Shown here: positions 35,417 through 45,800 of the stretch, one piece after another
How positions within the stretch are numbered: position 1 is the first letter of the stretch
How the letters are laid out: each line of letters opens with the position of its first letter
DNA from: G965261775 sp965261775
GTDB lineage: Bacteria; Pseudomonadota; Gammaproteobacteria; Eutrophobiales; Eutrophobiaceae
Assembly: GCA_965261775.1 (NCBI GenBank)
Contig: OZ253477.1
Coordinates: forward strand, 806,001-870,000
Direction: 5' to 3'
DNA: 64,000 nucleotides
Made by a program: the position numbers and the translations under genes
Notes under the pieces: model-generated
The model's input: the letters and a program-made list of their open reading frames with translations, nothing else
Database searches by the model: none
What the model was told of the DNA's origin: nothing

Positions 35417-37879
35417 ATGCCTTATATTGCTTATGTGTTATCCCTGTTCACACTGGCCATCGGCGCTGTTTTTGCACAAGAAACAATAAGGGAAGACGAA
35501 ACCATAGAGGTTATCGGAGTCACACCGACACACGGTGTCGGTCTGCCGGAGAAACTGGTGCCCTATCATGTCCAGTCATCCTCCCACCGGGATATTGAAG
35601 ACAGCCAGGCGCTCGACCTGACCGATTTTCTGAAGCGTCGGCTTGGTAGCGTGACGGTCAATGATGCCCAGAACAACCCCTTGCAGGTGGATTTGCAATA
35701 CCGCGGCTATACGCTTTCCCCCCTGCTTGGTCTGCCGCAGGGACTGGCCGTTTTTCAGGACGGCGTCCGTATCAATGAACCCTTTGGCGATACGATGAAC
35801 TGGGACCTGATCCCCGAATCCGCCATCGCCGATATCAATTTGATCGGCGGTGCCAATCCGGTATTTGGTTTGAATACCCTGGGCGGGGCACTCTCAATCA
35901 CAACCAAAAACGGCTTTACGCACAGCGGCCATAACATTGAGGTTTACGGCGGTTCTTTTGAACGCGTGGTCGCCACACTTGAATCAGGCGGCAATAACGA
36001 CAACTGGGGATATTTTCTTACCACGAATTATTTTGACGAAGAGGGCTGGCGAGACGTCTCCCCGTCCGACGCACTGAACCTGTTCAGCGCGGTCAGTTAT
36101 CGCTCAACGGATACAACACTCGATCTTACCTACAATCACGCCGACACCGATCTGATTGGCAACGGCGCGTCCCCGGAAGAATTACTGGGACGGGATCGCT
36201 CGGCGGTGTTCACCTCGCCCGACCGGACGGAAAACAGCTTAAACATGGTCAACCTGTCCGGGACGCATTGGATCAGTAACAATATTCAGATTAGCGGTAA
36301 CGCCTTTTATCGTCACAATGAAACAAACAGTTTCAACGGCGATGGTTCAGAGTTTGAAGAATGCGACGTGCAGGGTTCTAACCCCGACGCGATAACGGGT
36401 GAATTCCTTTTTGAGCTTGAGGAAGAATTGGATATGGATTGCGAGGCGATGTACAATAGCGGCTCAGGCGAGTATGAAGATCAGGACGGCAACGAAATAG
36501 AACTCGTGAAAGATCAGAATGACGAGCCGATAGAAGCGGAAAACAGTAACGGTACCGAGCGCAACGCCGTCAACAATATCAGCGACCGCGAACAGGAAGG
36601 CTTTGGGATAAATCTGCAAACCACGTTGCTGGGCGACCTGTTCGGTCGTAAAAATCAATTCATCATCGGCAGCGCCTATCAGCAGGGGCTCATTGATTTT
36701 TTCTCCCGTATCGAGGTGGCGACCCTGAATTGCGAATTTAACGGCGAAGACTGTGGCACGGTCAACGCCAACCGGGGGACGACGGGTAGCGGTAAGTATG
36801 TCGTGGAGGAAGGCACGAAGATAAAAGCGCATAATCGCGTCGTGTCTGTTTATATCACGGACACCTTGTCGGTAACAGACCGATTCAGCATCACGGCGTC
36901 GGCACGCTATAACAACGCACACATCGTATTGGGTGACCGCAGCGGTGAAAGCAATCTGGCTGATCCCGCCAATCCCGCCGAACTGAATGGGGAGCATGAC
37001 TTTGAACGCATCAATCCGGCGGTCGGTTTTACTTATGCGCTGACCGATGACGATGGCATTTACGGCAGTTACAGCGAATCGTCGCGTGCGCCAACGCCGG
37101 TGGAATTGCTCTGTGCACATGAGGATGCGCCTTGCAATCTTCCCAACGCCTTCCTCGCCGACCCGCCGCTGGAACAAGTCGTGACCAAAAGCTTTGAGGG
37201 TGGCTTGAGAGGCATATTGCTGAATAACATCGCTTATAACATCAGCGGCTTTCACAGCGTAAACAATGATGACATCATATTTGGCTCAACCGGCGGGGTG
37301 GCATCCAATGAAGGCTTCTTCAGAAACGTCGGCGATACGCGCCGCCTCGGCGCAGAACTTGGCCTGTCCGGCGTATTTCAGGAGCATTTGCAATGGTACG
37401 CCAACTACAGCTATGTTAGCGCGACTTTTGAAGACCCATTCCTTGCCGTCAGCGCCAGTCATCCGAATGCGGGCAGTGATGGCCGCATTCAAGTCGAGTC
37501 CGGTGACCGCATTCCGGGCATACCTGAGCATTCAATCAAACTGGGCGGTGTGTACGCGTTCAACGACAGGCTATCGATAGGCGCCAATATGATTTACAAC
37601 TCTGATCAGGTCCTGCGCGGCGATGAAAGCAATGAACTTGACACTGTAGACCGTTACGTCGTGTTCAATCTGAACGGCCGCTTTAAAATAAACGACTCTT
37701 TCTTCTTGTTCGCGCGGGTCAATAACCTCTTTGATACGGACTATGAAACCTTCGGCCTGCTTGGCGAAGGCGATGAGGTGGAAGAAATATTGGGCAGTAA
37801 TTACGGAGATATCAGCGGACGCTTTCTGGGTCCAGGCACTCCAATAAACGGATTTTTCGGCGTCACGATGATCTTTTAG
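35417..37879 (+). CDS. TonB-dependent outer-membrane receptor
   Basis: An ~820-residue receptor. ATG 35417 gives a signal peptide (VLSLFTLAIGAVFAQ) with GGAG upstream. The plug domain spans about residues 30-190, with LQYRGYTLSPLLGLPQGLAVFQDGVRINEPFGD and GLNTLGGALSITTKNG. The beta-barrel ends in the outer-membrane signature with terminal Phe (FFGVTMIF). An insert at about residues 315-385 is rich in Asp/Glu with paired cysteines, and further short Cys pairs lie in NCEFNGEDCG and LCAHEDAPCN, probably in extracellular loops. The ligand is unknown. The gene follows mtdA, but an operon is doubtful with a 179-bp gap. Confidence 0.93.
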   Translation: MPYIAYVLSLFTLAIGAVFAQETIREDETIEVIGVTPTHGVGLPEKLVPYHVQSSSHRDIEDSQALDLTDFLKRRLGSVTVNDAQNNPLQVDLQYRGYTLSPLLGLPQGLAVFQDGVRINEPFGDTMNWDLIPESAIADINLIGGANPVFGLNTLGGALSITTKNGFTHSGHNIEVYGGSFERVVATLESGGNNDNWGYFLTTNYFDEEGWRDVSPSDALNLFSAVSYRSTDTTLDLTYNHADTDLIGNGASPEELLGRDRSAVFTSPDRTENSLNMVNLSGTHWISNNIQISGNAFYRHNETNSFNGDGSEFEECDVQGSNPDAITGEFLFELEEELDMDCEAMYNSGSGEYEDQDGNEIELVKDQNDEPIEAENSNGTERNAVNNISDREQEGFGINLQTTLLGDLFGRKNQFIIGSAYQQGLIDFFSRIEVATLNCEFNGEDCGTVNANRGTTGSGKYVVEEGTKIKAHNRVVSVYITDTLSVTDRFSITASARYNNAHIVLGDRSGESNLADPANPAELNGEHDFERINPAVGFTYALTDDDGIYGSYSESSRAPTPVELLCAHEDAPCNLPNAFLADPPLEQVVTKSFEGGLRGILLNNIAYNISGFHSVNNDDIIFGSTGGVASNEGFFRNVGDTRRLGAELGLSGVFQEHLQWYANYSYVSATFEDPFLAVSASHPNAGSDGRIQVESGDRIPGIPEHSIKLGGVYAFNDRLSIGANMIYNSDQVLRGDESNELDTVDRYVVFNLNGRFKINDSFFLFARVNNLFDTDYETFGLLGEGDEVEEILGSNYGDISGRFLGPGTPINGFFGVTMIF

Positions 37880-37933
37880 GGCGGATATTCCATGGTTGTC
37901 AGTCGTTCCGTGTCCGGATTGATTTGAAATAAC

Positions 37934-38009
37934 TGGTGCCGGAAAGAGGATTTGAACCTCCGACCTTCGCATTACGAATGCGCTGCTCTACCAACTGAGC
38001 TATTCCGGC
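37934..38009 (-). tRNA. thrW: tRNA-Thr (anticodon CGU)
   Basis: A 76-nt cloverleaf on the minus strand. The acceptor GCCGGAA pairs with TTCCGGC, and the anticodon loop TTCGTAA within GCGCA/TGCGA gives anticodon CGT (reads ACG). This anticodon arm is the same as in Escherichia coli tRNA-Thr(CGU), including its G-A pair at the base. The T loop is TTCAAAT, the discriminator is A and CCA is encoded. Confidence 0.96.
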
Positions 38010-38091
38010 ACTATATCAGATACCTGTTGTTCCCTGCCCGCGATAATGCCATACCGCTGTCTTGCCTTCAGGGAACTTTCGGCCGGGAAAA

Positions 38092-38532
38092 CTATAATGA
38101 ATGTTTTAGGTGAACGATGACATCAATACCTTTTTTTACAGTGTTGTCCGGCAACAGAAAAGACATCTCTTGCAGATTGCTGTCCTCCATGTTGAAATCA
38201 GACAATTCACCGGTGTCTTCATTATAAAAATGAAAATGTGCGCTGGTATTGGAATCGTAGAAAATCTTCTTCGGGTCAATCAAGACCCTTTTCACAAGAC
38301 CCTTTTCAACAAAAAGATTCAGGGTATTATAAACCGTCGCTCTGGATACGCTTTTATTTTCGGTATTAACCCGCCCCAGAACCTGTTCGGCAGACAGATG
38401 CTGTAACTTGCTCAATATCACGTCGGCAATCCTGATCCGTTGCGCAGTCAGTCGGATACCTGCGGATTGAAGCTTTTCCACCACGCTGGTCCCTATCGGT
38501 ACGCATGTTCTGCCCGTCTTATCTGTCGCCAT
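38092..38532 (-). CDS. Fur/Irr-family transcriptional repressor
   Basis: A 146-residue winged-helix regulator. LQSAGIRLTAQRIRIADVIL and VSRATVYNTLNLFVEKGLVKRV form the DNA-binding domain. The metal region reads SAHFHFYNEDTGEL, and the usual Fur zinc CxxC motifs are missing in the C-terminal half. HFHF with an Irr-like context points to an Irr-type or Fur-like protein rather than standard Fur; PerR and Zur lack this pattern too. Its targets are unknown. The neighbouring TonB receptor (opposite strand, past tRNA-Thr) is a possible target. Confidence 0.85.
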   Translation of the reverse strand: MATDKTGRTCVPIGTSVVEKLQSAGIRLTAQRIRIADVILSKLQHLSAEQVLGRVNTENKSVSRATVYNTLNLFVEKGLVKRVLIDPKKIFYDSNTSAHFHFYNEDTGELSDFNMEDSNLQEMSFLLPDNTVKKGIDVIVHLKHSL

Positions 38533-38582
38533 GCTTCGCGATTATATTAGAAAATTGTGAAATATATCAGGATAAAACGGGA

Positions 38583-39689
38583 TTAGTTACCGTTTCTGAC
38601 TGTTTTTTGCATTTTCTCTGCTGTTTTAATGGAAAAATGGCTTATATCCGTCACCGTTGGCCGTCCGAACAGATAGTCCGCCAACAAACTGGCGGAAACG
38701 GGACACTGCAGAATACCTTTTCTGAAATGACCCGCATTCATGTAAATACCCTCATAGCCGGGCAACGGGCCGATAAACGGCCTGCCCGTTTCGTTCGCCG
38801 GTCTGAGACCCGACCAGTGCGCGATAAACTCCGCTTCGGCAAGCGCCGGCCAGACTGAATACGCCCATGCCAGTAATCGCCGCCTTGCCGCTCGCGTGGA
38901 GACCTTTCTGAAACCCTTATCCTCCATGGTACTGCCTATCAATATATAGCCATCCTGCCGGGGAATAAGATAATGCGCATCATCCAGTATCATCCTGTCA
39001 AATCGACTTTCAGGCAGTCTTAAACACAACATCTGACCATGTATCGGTCTGATGGTTATATTCGCACGTATATCGCCCAACAAGCGCAGGCTCCATGCCC
39101 CGGCAGCAACGATCACGGCATTGCCGACCGTTTTGCCGCGACCGTGTTCGACCCGGACAAAACGCCGGTTTTTCATGACGATTTCCCGTATTTCCGTATT
39201 CGCGTAAATCCCGACCCGAGCATCGCGCAGGCTCTCTTTAAGGGCGACAATGAGTCTCGGCGGTCTGATCTGGGCAATATCGGGCAAAAAAACCGTCTTC
39301 GGCGACAATTTTATAAATGCGGGGATACCCTCCGGCACCGCTTTCAACCTGATATTGCCGAGACGCGCCCAATGCGTGACTTTCTCTATATGATCGCTTT
39401 CGATCAGCAACAGACCCGACTGCAGATATTCAGGGTCAATACCGGTGTCATTTTCCAACTCCCGCGCAAAACCGGGCCAGACCGCCTGGCTGAGTTCAGA
39501 CAATTCAGCCGATGCGGGATTTTCCGCCCAGGGTCGCATTGAAGATAATATTCCCCCGGCCGCATGAGAGGCCTCCATGCCCAGTTGCCCCTGTTCAAAC
39601 AAGGCCACTTTCGCGCCGCGGGAAGCGAGTTCTCGCGCCGTAGTCATCCCGATAACGCCACCGCCGATAACGATAAAGTCATGTCCCAT
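38583..39689 (-). CDS. thiO: Glycine oxidase ThiO (FAD-dependent)
   Basis: A 368-residue DAO-family flavoprotein. ATG 39689 gives MGHDFIVIGGGVIGMTTARELASRG, with the FAD-binding GGGVIG at the N-terminus; the frame continues upstream without family features. GMEASHAAGGILSSM and the C-terminal YEGIYMNAGHFRKGILQCPVSASLLADYLFG are typical. ThiO oxidises glycine to iminoglycine for thiazole formation in thiamine synthesis. No other thi gene or TPP riboswitch is visible nearby, so another amine substrate remains possible. Confidence 0.87.
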   Translation of the reverse strand: MGHDFIVIGGGVIGMTTARELASRGAKVALFEQGQLGMEASHAAGGILSSMRPWAENPASAELSELSQAVWPGFARELENDTGIDPEYLQSGLLLIESDHIEKVTHWARLGNIRLKAVPEGIPAFIKLSPKTVFLPDIAQIRPPRLIVALKESLRDARVGIYANTEIREIVMKNRRFVRVEHGRGKTVGNAVIVAAGAWSLRLLGDIRANITIRPIHGQMLCLRLPESRFDRMILDDAHYLIPRQDGYILIGSTMEDKGFRKVSTRAARRRLLAWAYSVWPALAEAEFIAHWSGLRPANETGRPFIGPLPGYEGIYMNAGHFRKGILQCPVSASLLADYLFGRPTVTDISHFSIKTAEKMQKTVRNGN

Positions 39690-40138
39690 GTTAATATCCC
39701 GAAGACTATGATCTATCCGCGGATTAACGCAGACGACATCCGGGACGAAGCACCCAGCCACCATTCCCCACACACAAAGATGAAGATGGGGAATGATTGA
39801 TAATGATAGCGAGGCCGCGTTTCGGAGCGGTAACCGTGTGCCTCATCACAACGTTACAACGTTTCGCACTGCGCGGCAGTCGACGTGAAGAGATCGTCTG
39901 CGGGGCAGGAACTACCGTTTGTCGGATGAAAAATACCGTCTGTCGGAAAAGGCTCGGCTCTCGGAACATAATATGATTATTATTGACAAAAATAATTGTC
40001 AGGCCAACTGGCCGCTTGTTGAGGATATGCAGGATGAACGGAAAAAGCAACGGGATCATAAACAGGACAGACGCGGAGACCGCGAAACTGCCTGCCGGGA
40101 TATCCAGCCATAAACCTGACCTTTGAGGCAACCATAAA
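39690..40138. other. Intergenic region upstream of the pilus cluster (449 bp) with a short repeat-bearing open frame and a palindrome
   Basis: The gap presumably carries the promoter of the pilus genes. The plus-strand frame 39919-40113 (TTG start) reads YRLSDEK-YRLSEK-ARLSEH early on, an imperfect repeat. It has no known motif and may not be a gene. A palindrome, TGACAA-N6-TTGTCA (39984-40001), lies about 140 bp before fimT and could be an operator. No convincing -10/-35 pair was seen. Confidence 0.4.
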
Positions 40139-40666
40139 ATGGAACACAATGTAATGCAAAACAATCCTCCTCGCCAATCCGGCTTCACGCTTGTTGAACT
40201 CGTAATAGTAATGACGCTTACGGCGATATTGCTGATCATGGCATTGCCCGCATTTGGTGATCTTGTTATCAGTAACCGTATAACGACGCAGGCAAATACG
40301 ATAATGGCTACGCTCAATTATGCCAGAAATGAGGCGATCAACCGGGGAATAGATATCAGGATTGAACCAGTTGCCACTGGCACACTTCCCGCTGGCATGA
40401 ACTGGTCGGCTGGCTGGCAGGTCAATACCATCGATACCACCGGCGCTACTGTGACCACCTTGCGTCATTTTGATGCTCTGGAAGAGAGCGGCTTGCAGAA
40501 TACGTTGTTGAACATTACCTATAACCCTCAAGGCCATATTAATGGCGGTGATACAGCGACGCTGACCTTGCAGGCTGATAGTTGTGAGACAGGGAGACCC
40601 CACATAAGAGAAATTGAGGTGGCGCTCTCTGGCCATGCCCAGGTATCCAGGATGAATTGTCCTTAG
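40139..40666 (+). CDS. fimT: Type IV pilus minor pilin FimT/FimU (GspH-like)
   Basis: A 175-residue pseudopilin-type protein. The prepilin peptidase site is QSGFTLVELVIVMTLTAILL (G|F cleavage, Glu at +5), followed by the N-terminal helix and ANTIMATLNYARNEAINRG, the conserved GspH/FimT region. The C-terminal part has a Cys pair (C-E-T-G and NCP). It leads the cluster fimT-pilV-pilW-pilX-pilY1-pilY2-pilE, encoding the priming complex of the type IV pilus tip. Confidence 0.9.
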   Translation: MEHNVMQNNPPRQSGFTLVELVIVMTLTAILLIMALPAFGDLVISNRITTQANTIMATLNYARNEAINRGIDIRIEPVATGTLPAGMNWSAGWQVNTIDTTGATVTTLRHFDALEESGLQNTLLNITYNPQGHINGGDTATLTLQADSCETGRPHIREIEVALSGHAQVSRMNCP

Positions 40667-40681
40667 AAGGGGTTTGTACAA

Positions 40682-41137
40682 ATGACAGTAAACTTTAAGA
40701 CAAAATACAGTGGCGGTTTCTCTTTGCTTGAGGTGCTGATCGCCCTGCTGATACTCTCTATCGGATTGTTGGGCATGGCGGCGCTGCAAACCGTTTCCCT
40801 GAGGTCCAATCACGGTGCATACCAGCGTAGTCAGGCGACGTTTCTCGCTTACGGGATAATCGATAGTATACGCGCCAACCGGGACGCCGCGCTTAGTGAT
40901 GGGTATGACATTGATATAGGTGACACCAATAGAGCAAGCACAGATGTTGCCGACACTGATATTAATACATGGCGGGGTAACATTGAGGAACTGTTGCCCG
41001 ACGGGGACGGCTCAATTGACTGCGACAGGAACGGTGTATGTACAATCACTATCCAGTGGGATGTCACCCGGGAGGGCGGCACCGCAAGAGACTCAACCGC
41101 AACACAGCAAGAATTCACATTCATGACGGAAATATAA
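40682..41137 (+). CDS. pilV: Type IV pilus minor pilin PilV
   Basis: A 151-residue prepilin. The prepilin peptidase-type sequence is GGFSLLEVLIALLILSIGLL, followed by GMAALQTVSLRSNHGAYQRSQATFLAYGIIDSIRANR, the standard PilV block. Residues CDRNGVCTITIQW near the C-terminus give a probable disulfide. It lies 15 bp after fimT, and its stop overlaps the pilW start by one base. Confidence 0.92.
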   Translation: MTVNFKTKYSGGFSLLEVLIALLILSIGLLGMAALQTVSLRSNHGAYQRSQATFLAYGIIDSIRANRDAALSDGYDIDIGDTNRASTDVADTDINTWRGNIEELLPDGDGSIDCDRNGVCTITIQWDVTREGGTARDSTATQQEFTFMTEI

Positions 41138-42196
41138 TGATGCAGTATGGAAAAAATCGCCAGACGGGTCTGTCTATTGTTGAATTGATGGTGGGCATGG
41201 TACTGGGGCTGCTCCTGACCGCAGGCGCGATCCAGTTGTTTATCAGTACCAAGGCGACCTATCGTTTGGAAAGCGCCTTGTCACGATTACAGGAAACAGG
41301 GCGCTTCGCCGTTGATTTTATGGCTGACCAGATCCGAATGGCGGGGTATTACGGCTGTTCAAGCCGTATAAATGAGGATATCAACGTTATAAGCAACGAA
41401 AAGCCGCCGCTTGACGCAACTGACGCAACGGTCGCGCTCCGCGGCTATAACAGCGCAGGCAGTAGCTGGAGCCCCGCTTTACCCGCCTATATAACCGGCA
41501 ACGGCAACAACCAACTGGGCGCCACCGTTTTAGCCGGCACGGATGTACTGAGCATACAACATGTCTCCCGCTGTTCAGCGGCGTTGACCGCCCCTTTTTT
41601 AGTCGGCGGAAATTCAGTATCGGTTGTGCTCCCCAACAACTGCGGTTTCACGCAAGAAGACGTCGTGATGATCAACGATTGTTCGGGCGCTGATATATTC
41701 GCGATCAGTAATGCACCCCACTGTTGCGGGTACGCTGGAATTCAAAACAGACGGAGGTCTAAACACTGCCGACACGCTCAGCAGAGACTACGATACCGAT
41801 ACACAGGTTTCTGTTTACCGGTCGTCCGTTTTTTATATCGCCACAGAGAATGGCAACCCGGCGCTTTTTCAAGGCACGTGGGATCCGGGGGATACAACGG
41901 CGACCAATAACTTTCAGACACTCATGCTTGCCGATAATGTTGAAGATATGGAAATACTGTACGGTGAAGACACCACTGACAATGGGGCCGTTGATGCATA
42001 CAGCACGGCCAATGCGGTTATTGACTGGGAGAATGTCAGAAGCGTGCGCATTGACCTGTTGTTGCGCAGCATGGACAATGTTACCGGTGAACCACGCGCC
42101 TTTACGTTTAACGGCGCCAATGCCAACACCGGCAATGACCACCGTTTGCGTATTCGGCACAGTATCACAATTACTTTGCGTAATCGCCTGACCTGA
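41137..42196 (+). pseudogene. pilW: Type IV pilus minor pilin PilW, broken by a single-base frameshift
   Basis: The first part (from ATG 41137) reads RQTGLSIVELMVGMVLGLLL with the prepilin peptidase site and FAVDFMADQIRMAGYYGCSS, typical PilW. Around 41716-41719, at a CCCC run, the meaningful frame moves by one base: the upstream frame ends in non-pilin sequence at 41910, while the downstream frame continues GTLEFKTDGGLNTADTLSRDYD to the PilW end DHRLRIRHSITITLRNRLT at 42196. Removing one C would restore a ~352-residue protein. It may be a pseudogene, a phase-variable gene or a sequencing error. Confidence 0.88.
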
Positions 42197-42210
42197 CAGG
42201 AGAAAAAATC

Positions 42211-42735
42211 ATGTCTTTTTATGTCAAAAAAAAATCCCCGCAGAGCGGCGCCGCCCTGTTCGTTTGCCTGGTATTGCTGACCATCATGACGCTGATTGGT
42301 ATCAGTAGCGTGTCGACAACGGTACTGGAAGAAAAAATGGCCGGCAACACACGGAATCGTCACCTGGCGTTTCAGGCTGCAGAAGCGGCTTTGCGAGCAG
42401 GGGAAAACGCGGTGGACGGCGCCTCGCCCGGCCAGTTCAGCAATACAGGGACAAACGGTTTCTACGGTCGCTCGGTACCGGGAGATACCTCACCGGCCTA
42501 TCCCGTTTGGGAACAGACCGGGGTGGCCTGGCAGAACGCCAGCAACGCCCGTGCGGGACTTGTTGCTGCTCCTCAATACATCGCCGAAAATTTCGGCAGT
42601 GTAAATCGGGACGAGCATTGCATCCTGATCTTGCCATTGCCGCCGGACTGTGTCTTTCCTGTCTATCGGGTAACGGCGCGCGGATGGGGACTGAACAGCA
42701 ATACGCGGGTCACGTTGCAGTCCACTTTCAGATGA
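42211..42735 (+). CDS. pilX: Type IV pilus assembly protein PilX
   Basis: A 174-residue minor pilin. SGAALFVCLVLLTIMTLIGIS is the hydrophobic N-terminal helix, without the usual Glu+5 motif as is common for PilX. TTVLEEKMAGNTRNRHLAFQAAEAALRAGE is the PilX hallmark. The C-terminal part has a Cys pair (HCILI...PDCVF). It lies 14 bp after the pilW frame and is intact. Confidence 0.9.
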   Translation: MSFYVKKKSPQSGAALFVCLVLLTIMTLIGISSVSTTVLEEKMAGNTRNRHLAFQAAEAALRAGENAVDGASPGQFSNTGTNGFYGRSVPGDTSPAYPVWEQTGVAWQNASNARAGLVAAPQYIAENFGSVNRDEHCILILPLPPDCVFPVYRVTARGWGLNSNTRVTLQSTFR

Positions 42736-42812
42736 TTTACGCATGACCAGTTATTTTATAAACGGCAGAGATTTATGAATATTGTTCCATTACCCCAGGA
42801 GAGGTTGCGGAT

Positions 42813-45800
42813 ATGAAAAAATTCACCAGAGATATCAAAACCGCTTTTACAGTGAGCCTGCTGGTCTTTCTTACCGGCATGAGCCAAACGACTGTTGCGC
42901 AGATTAACCTGCCGGATTTGCCATTGTCCGTCGGATCGTCTGTCCGTCCCAATATATTCTTCATGCTTGATGACTCACGTAGCATGGTTCATGAAGTAGT
43001 GTGGAATGACGTCGACGCTGGGCTACAGTGGTGTTATTTCCATTATACGGCAGATCCACTGGGGGTAGAACTGCCCATGAGGGCATCCATACGTTCCAGC
43101 ACGGAACGGACCGCAATGGCAACCGTAGTACGGGATTCTACCAGCTTAGGGATATAGATTTAACGCCTAATAACTTCAGAGAAGACCTTGAACTCTGCGT
43201 GGGCTACAACGTCCTGGCCTATAATCCTGCTACGACCTATACTCCCTGGAGAGGGGGAAGCTACACTGACAGGACAATCAGCACCGCCCTTTACGATCCG
43301 ACCCTTGACGATGATGCCACGATCAGACTGGACACCGCCAACACCGACGCGCACTCCGATCGACATGAAATACCCAATAAGATTGATATGACTCGGCCCC
43401 CCTTTGACAATGACGATGATGTACGTGATTTATTTGTTCCCAGAGATCGTCGTCTTTCCACAGCGGATCAGGATCTGGAAGCAAGCGCAATGAACACAAA
43501 TCCGAAGGCGGCGGTTTATGGCGTCTGGGTCGACACCGACGGCGACGGACGCTATGACGAGGAAGAATGTCCTGTTGCTGCCGGTACTGGTGCGGACAGA
43601 CCTTTTGCTGATCGGGTTCATCCGCCCTGGCGTCTAACGACGCCAGAGACGCCAGGTTTCGTCTCGGTTGATAGTATGACTACCGAGCAACAGCGTAACT
43701 TCGCCAACTGGTACACCTATTACAGAAGTCCCGAGTTGATCTTGAAACGCGCTATGTCTGAAGTAGTCGAAACCACGACTTCTTATGTGGGGATGAGTAC
43801 GTTGAACAGCCGTAACGCCGGTAGGAACGGCCAGTCGGTACAACTAGTGAATGTCGGCATTCCGGTCAGAGATATGGCGGTGCAGACCAATAAAAATGCT
43901 GTGCTGAATAATTTATTCAGTATTTCCTCCTCAGGCTCCACTCCGCTACGCAGCGCGCTTTTTGGCGTTGGGCAGTATTTTGATCAGACCAATTCTAACG
44001 ACTCAGCGAGGCTGGGTTTTAATGCGCCAAGCCCGATACTGAGTCAGGCAACGGGCGGCGAATGCCAGAAGAATTTCGCTGTTCTGATGACAGATGGTCT
44101 ATGGAACGGTGTCCTTAGTGGCGTAGGCAACACAGACGGTGATGACAACAGCGACCTTTGACGGCGGGCCTCATGCGGATACCTATTCTAACACCCTGGC
44201 CGATGTCGCAATGAGGTTTTATGAATCGGATCTATCCTCCACTCTGGACAACAAGGTCCGTCCGAGCGTTTATCAGGGTTCGACCGGCACGGTTTACCCG
44301 GATGACAATCAGGCGCAACATCTAAACACCTATACCATTTCCTTCGGCGTGAGCGGTAGCGGTCTGACAACGCCTGAGGATCACGACGCCGGCACGTCAG
44401 CACCACCGTGGACCGAGCCCAGCAGTGGGAGAGCAACTACCATTGATGACGTACAACATGCCGCATTTAACGGGCGCGGCGCATACCTGGACGCCCGCGA
44501 ACCTCAAGCGCTGATTGATGCGCTCCTTGATGCGTTGTCTGCAGCTGAACAACGCGCTAATGCTTCGGGCACCGCTATCGGGATCAATGGCGCTACCGTC
44601 AGGACCACATCGCGAATCTTTCAGGCCTCTTTTGTAACCGTAGACTGGAGCGGCGAACTTGAGGCGTTTTCCTTGAATGATGCGGATGGCACAGTCAATC
44701 AACGGGTCTGGGCGGCCTCCTTTCCGGATAACAGAAAAATTTTCACGTACGTATTAAATGCCGACAGCACAGAAAAAACTGGAATAGAGTTCAAGGCTGG
44801 CAACAGCATGCTGAACGCGGAAATCGGTACACTGACTGTCGGAACAGAGCTCTATACAGTCGCCGACCTCATTGATTACATCAGTGGCGATCAGACGAAT
44901 GAAGGGATCGGAACAAACCTCCTGCGCGTGCGCCAGGGAATTCTGGGAGATATCGTCGGCTCCTCTCCTGTTGCGGCCGGCAATCAGGATTTTGGTTACA
45001 GCCTTCTGCCTGGTACTGAAGGCGGCAGTAGTTATCCGGGCTTTCTGGCCACCAAGGAAACGACCTTTACCGATGGTGATGGAAAACCGCGGGCAGCCGT
45101 CTATGTCGGTGCCAATGACGGCATGTTGCACGCTTTGACTCGCAATCGGCATCAACCAACGGCGATGAATTATTCGCCTATATTCCCAGTACGTTGCTGC
45201 CACGCCTCAAGAACCTGGCAGCCCCGACGTACACTCATGAATTTTTTGTCAATGGCAACCATACTGTCGGGGATATTTGTACTGGTACTCCGAGCAGCTG
45301 TAGCTGGAAGACGATACTGGTCGGTACGCTTGGCGAGGGCGGTCGTACCGTGTATGCGCTTGATGTGACTGACCCGTTCAACTTCAGCGCAAGTGATATA
45401 TTATGGGAATATAATTTTAACGATGCTCGCGACAATACCGACAACAGCAACCAGATGGGGCATATTAAAGGCGCGCCGCAGATTGCCAGATTGAATAATG
45501 GCCAGTGGGGGGTAATATTCGGCAACGGCTATAACAGTGATAGCCATGAGGCGCGACTGTTTATCCTGAATGCGGAAAACGGTGAGGAAATCGCCGTCGT
45601 CAATACCCGCCGAGGCAGTATCACTAATCCAAACGGATTGGCCACGCCGCTAATCGTTGACGAAAATAACGACCGGATTGCCGATACCGTTTACGCGGGC
45701 GATTTGTTGGGAAATTTATATAAATTTACTATCAACAATAGTAATCCGAATAATTGGGGTTCCGTATTTAACGGTAGTAGCCTGGCTGGTCCGCCACCCG

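Noticed and set aside
36464..37255. 263-codon open frame on the minus strand
   Set aside because: Antisense to the TonB-dependent receptor; no protein-like features.
39980..40813. 277-codon open frame on the minus strand
   Set aside because: Antisense to fimT and pilV, no motif.
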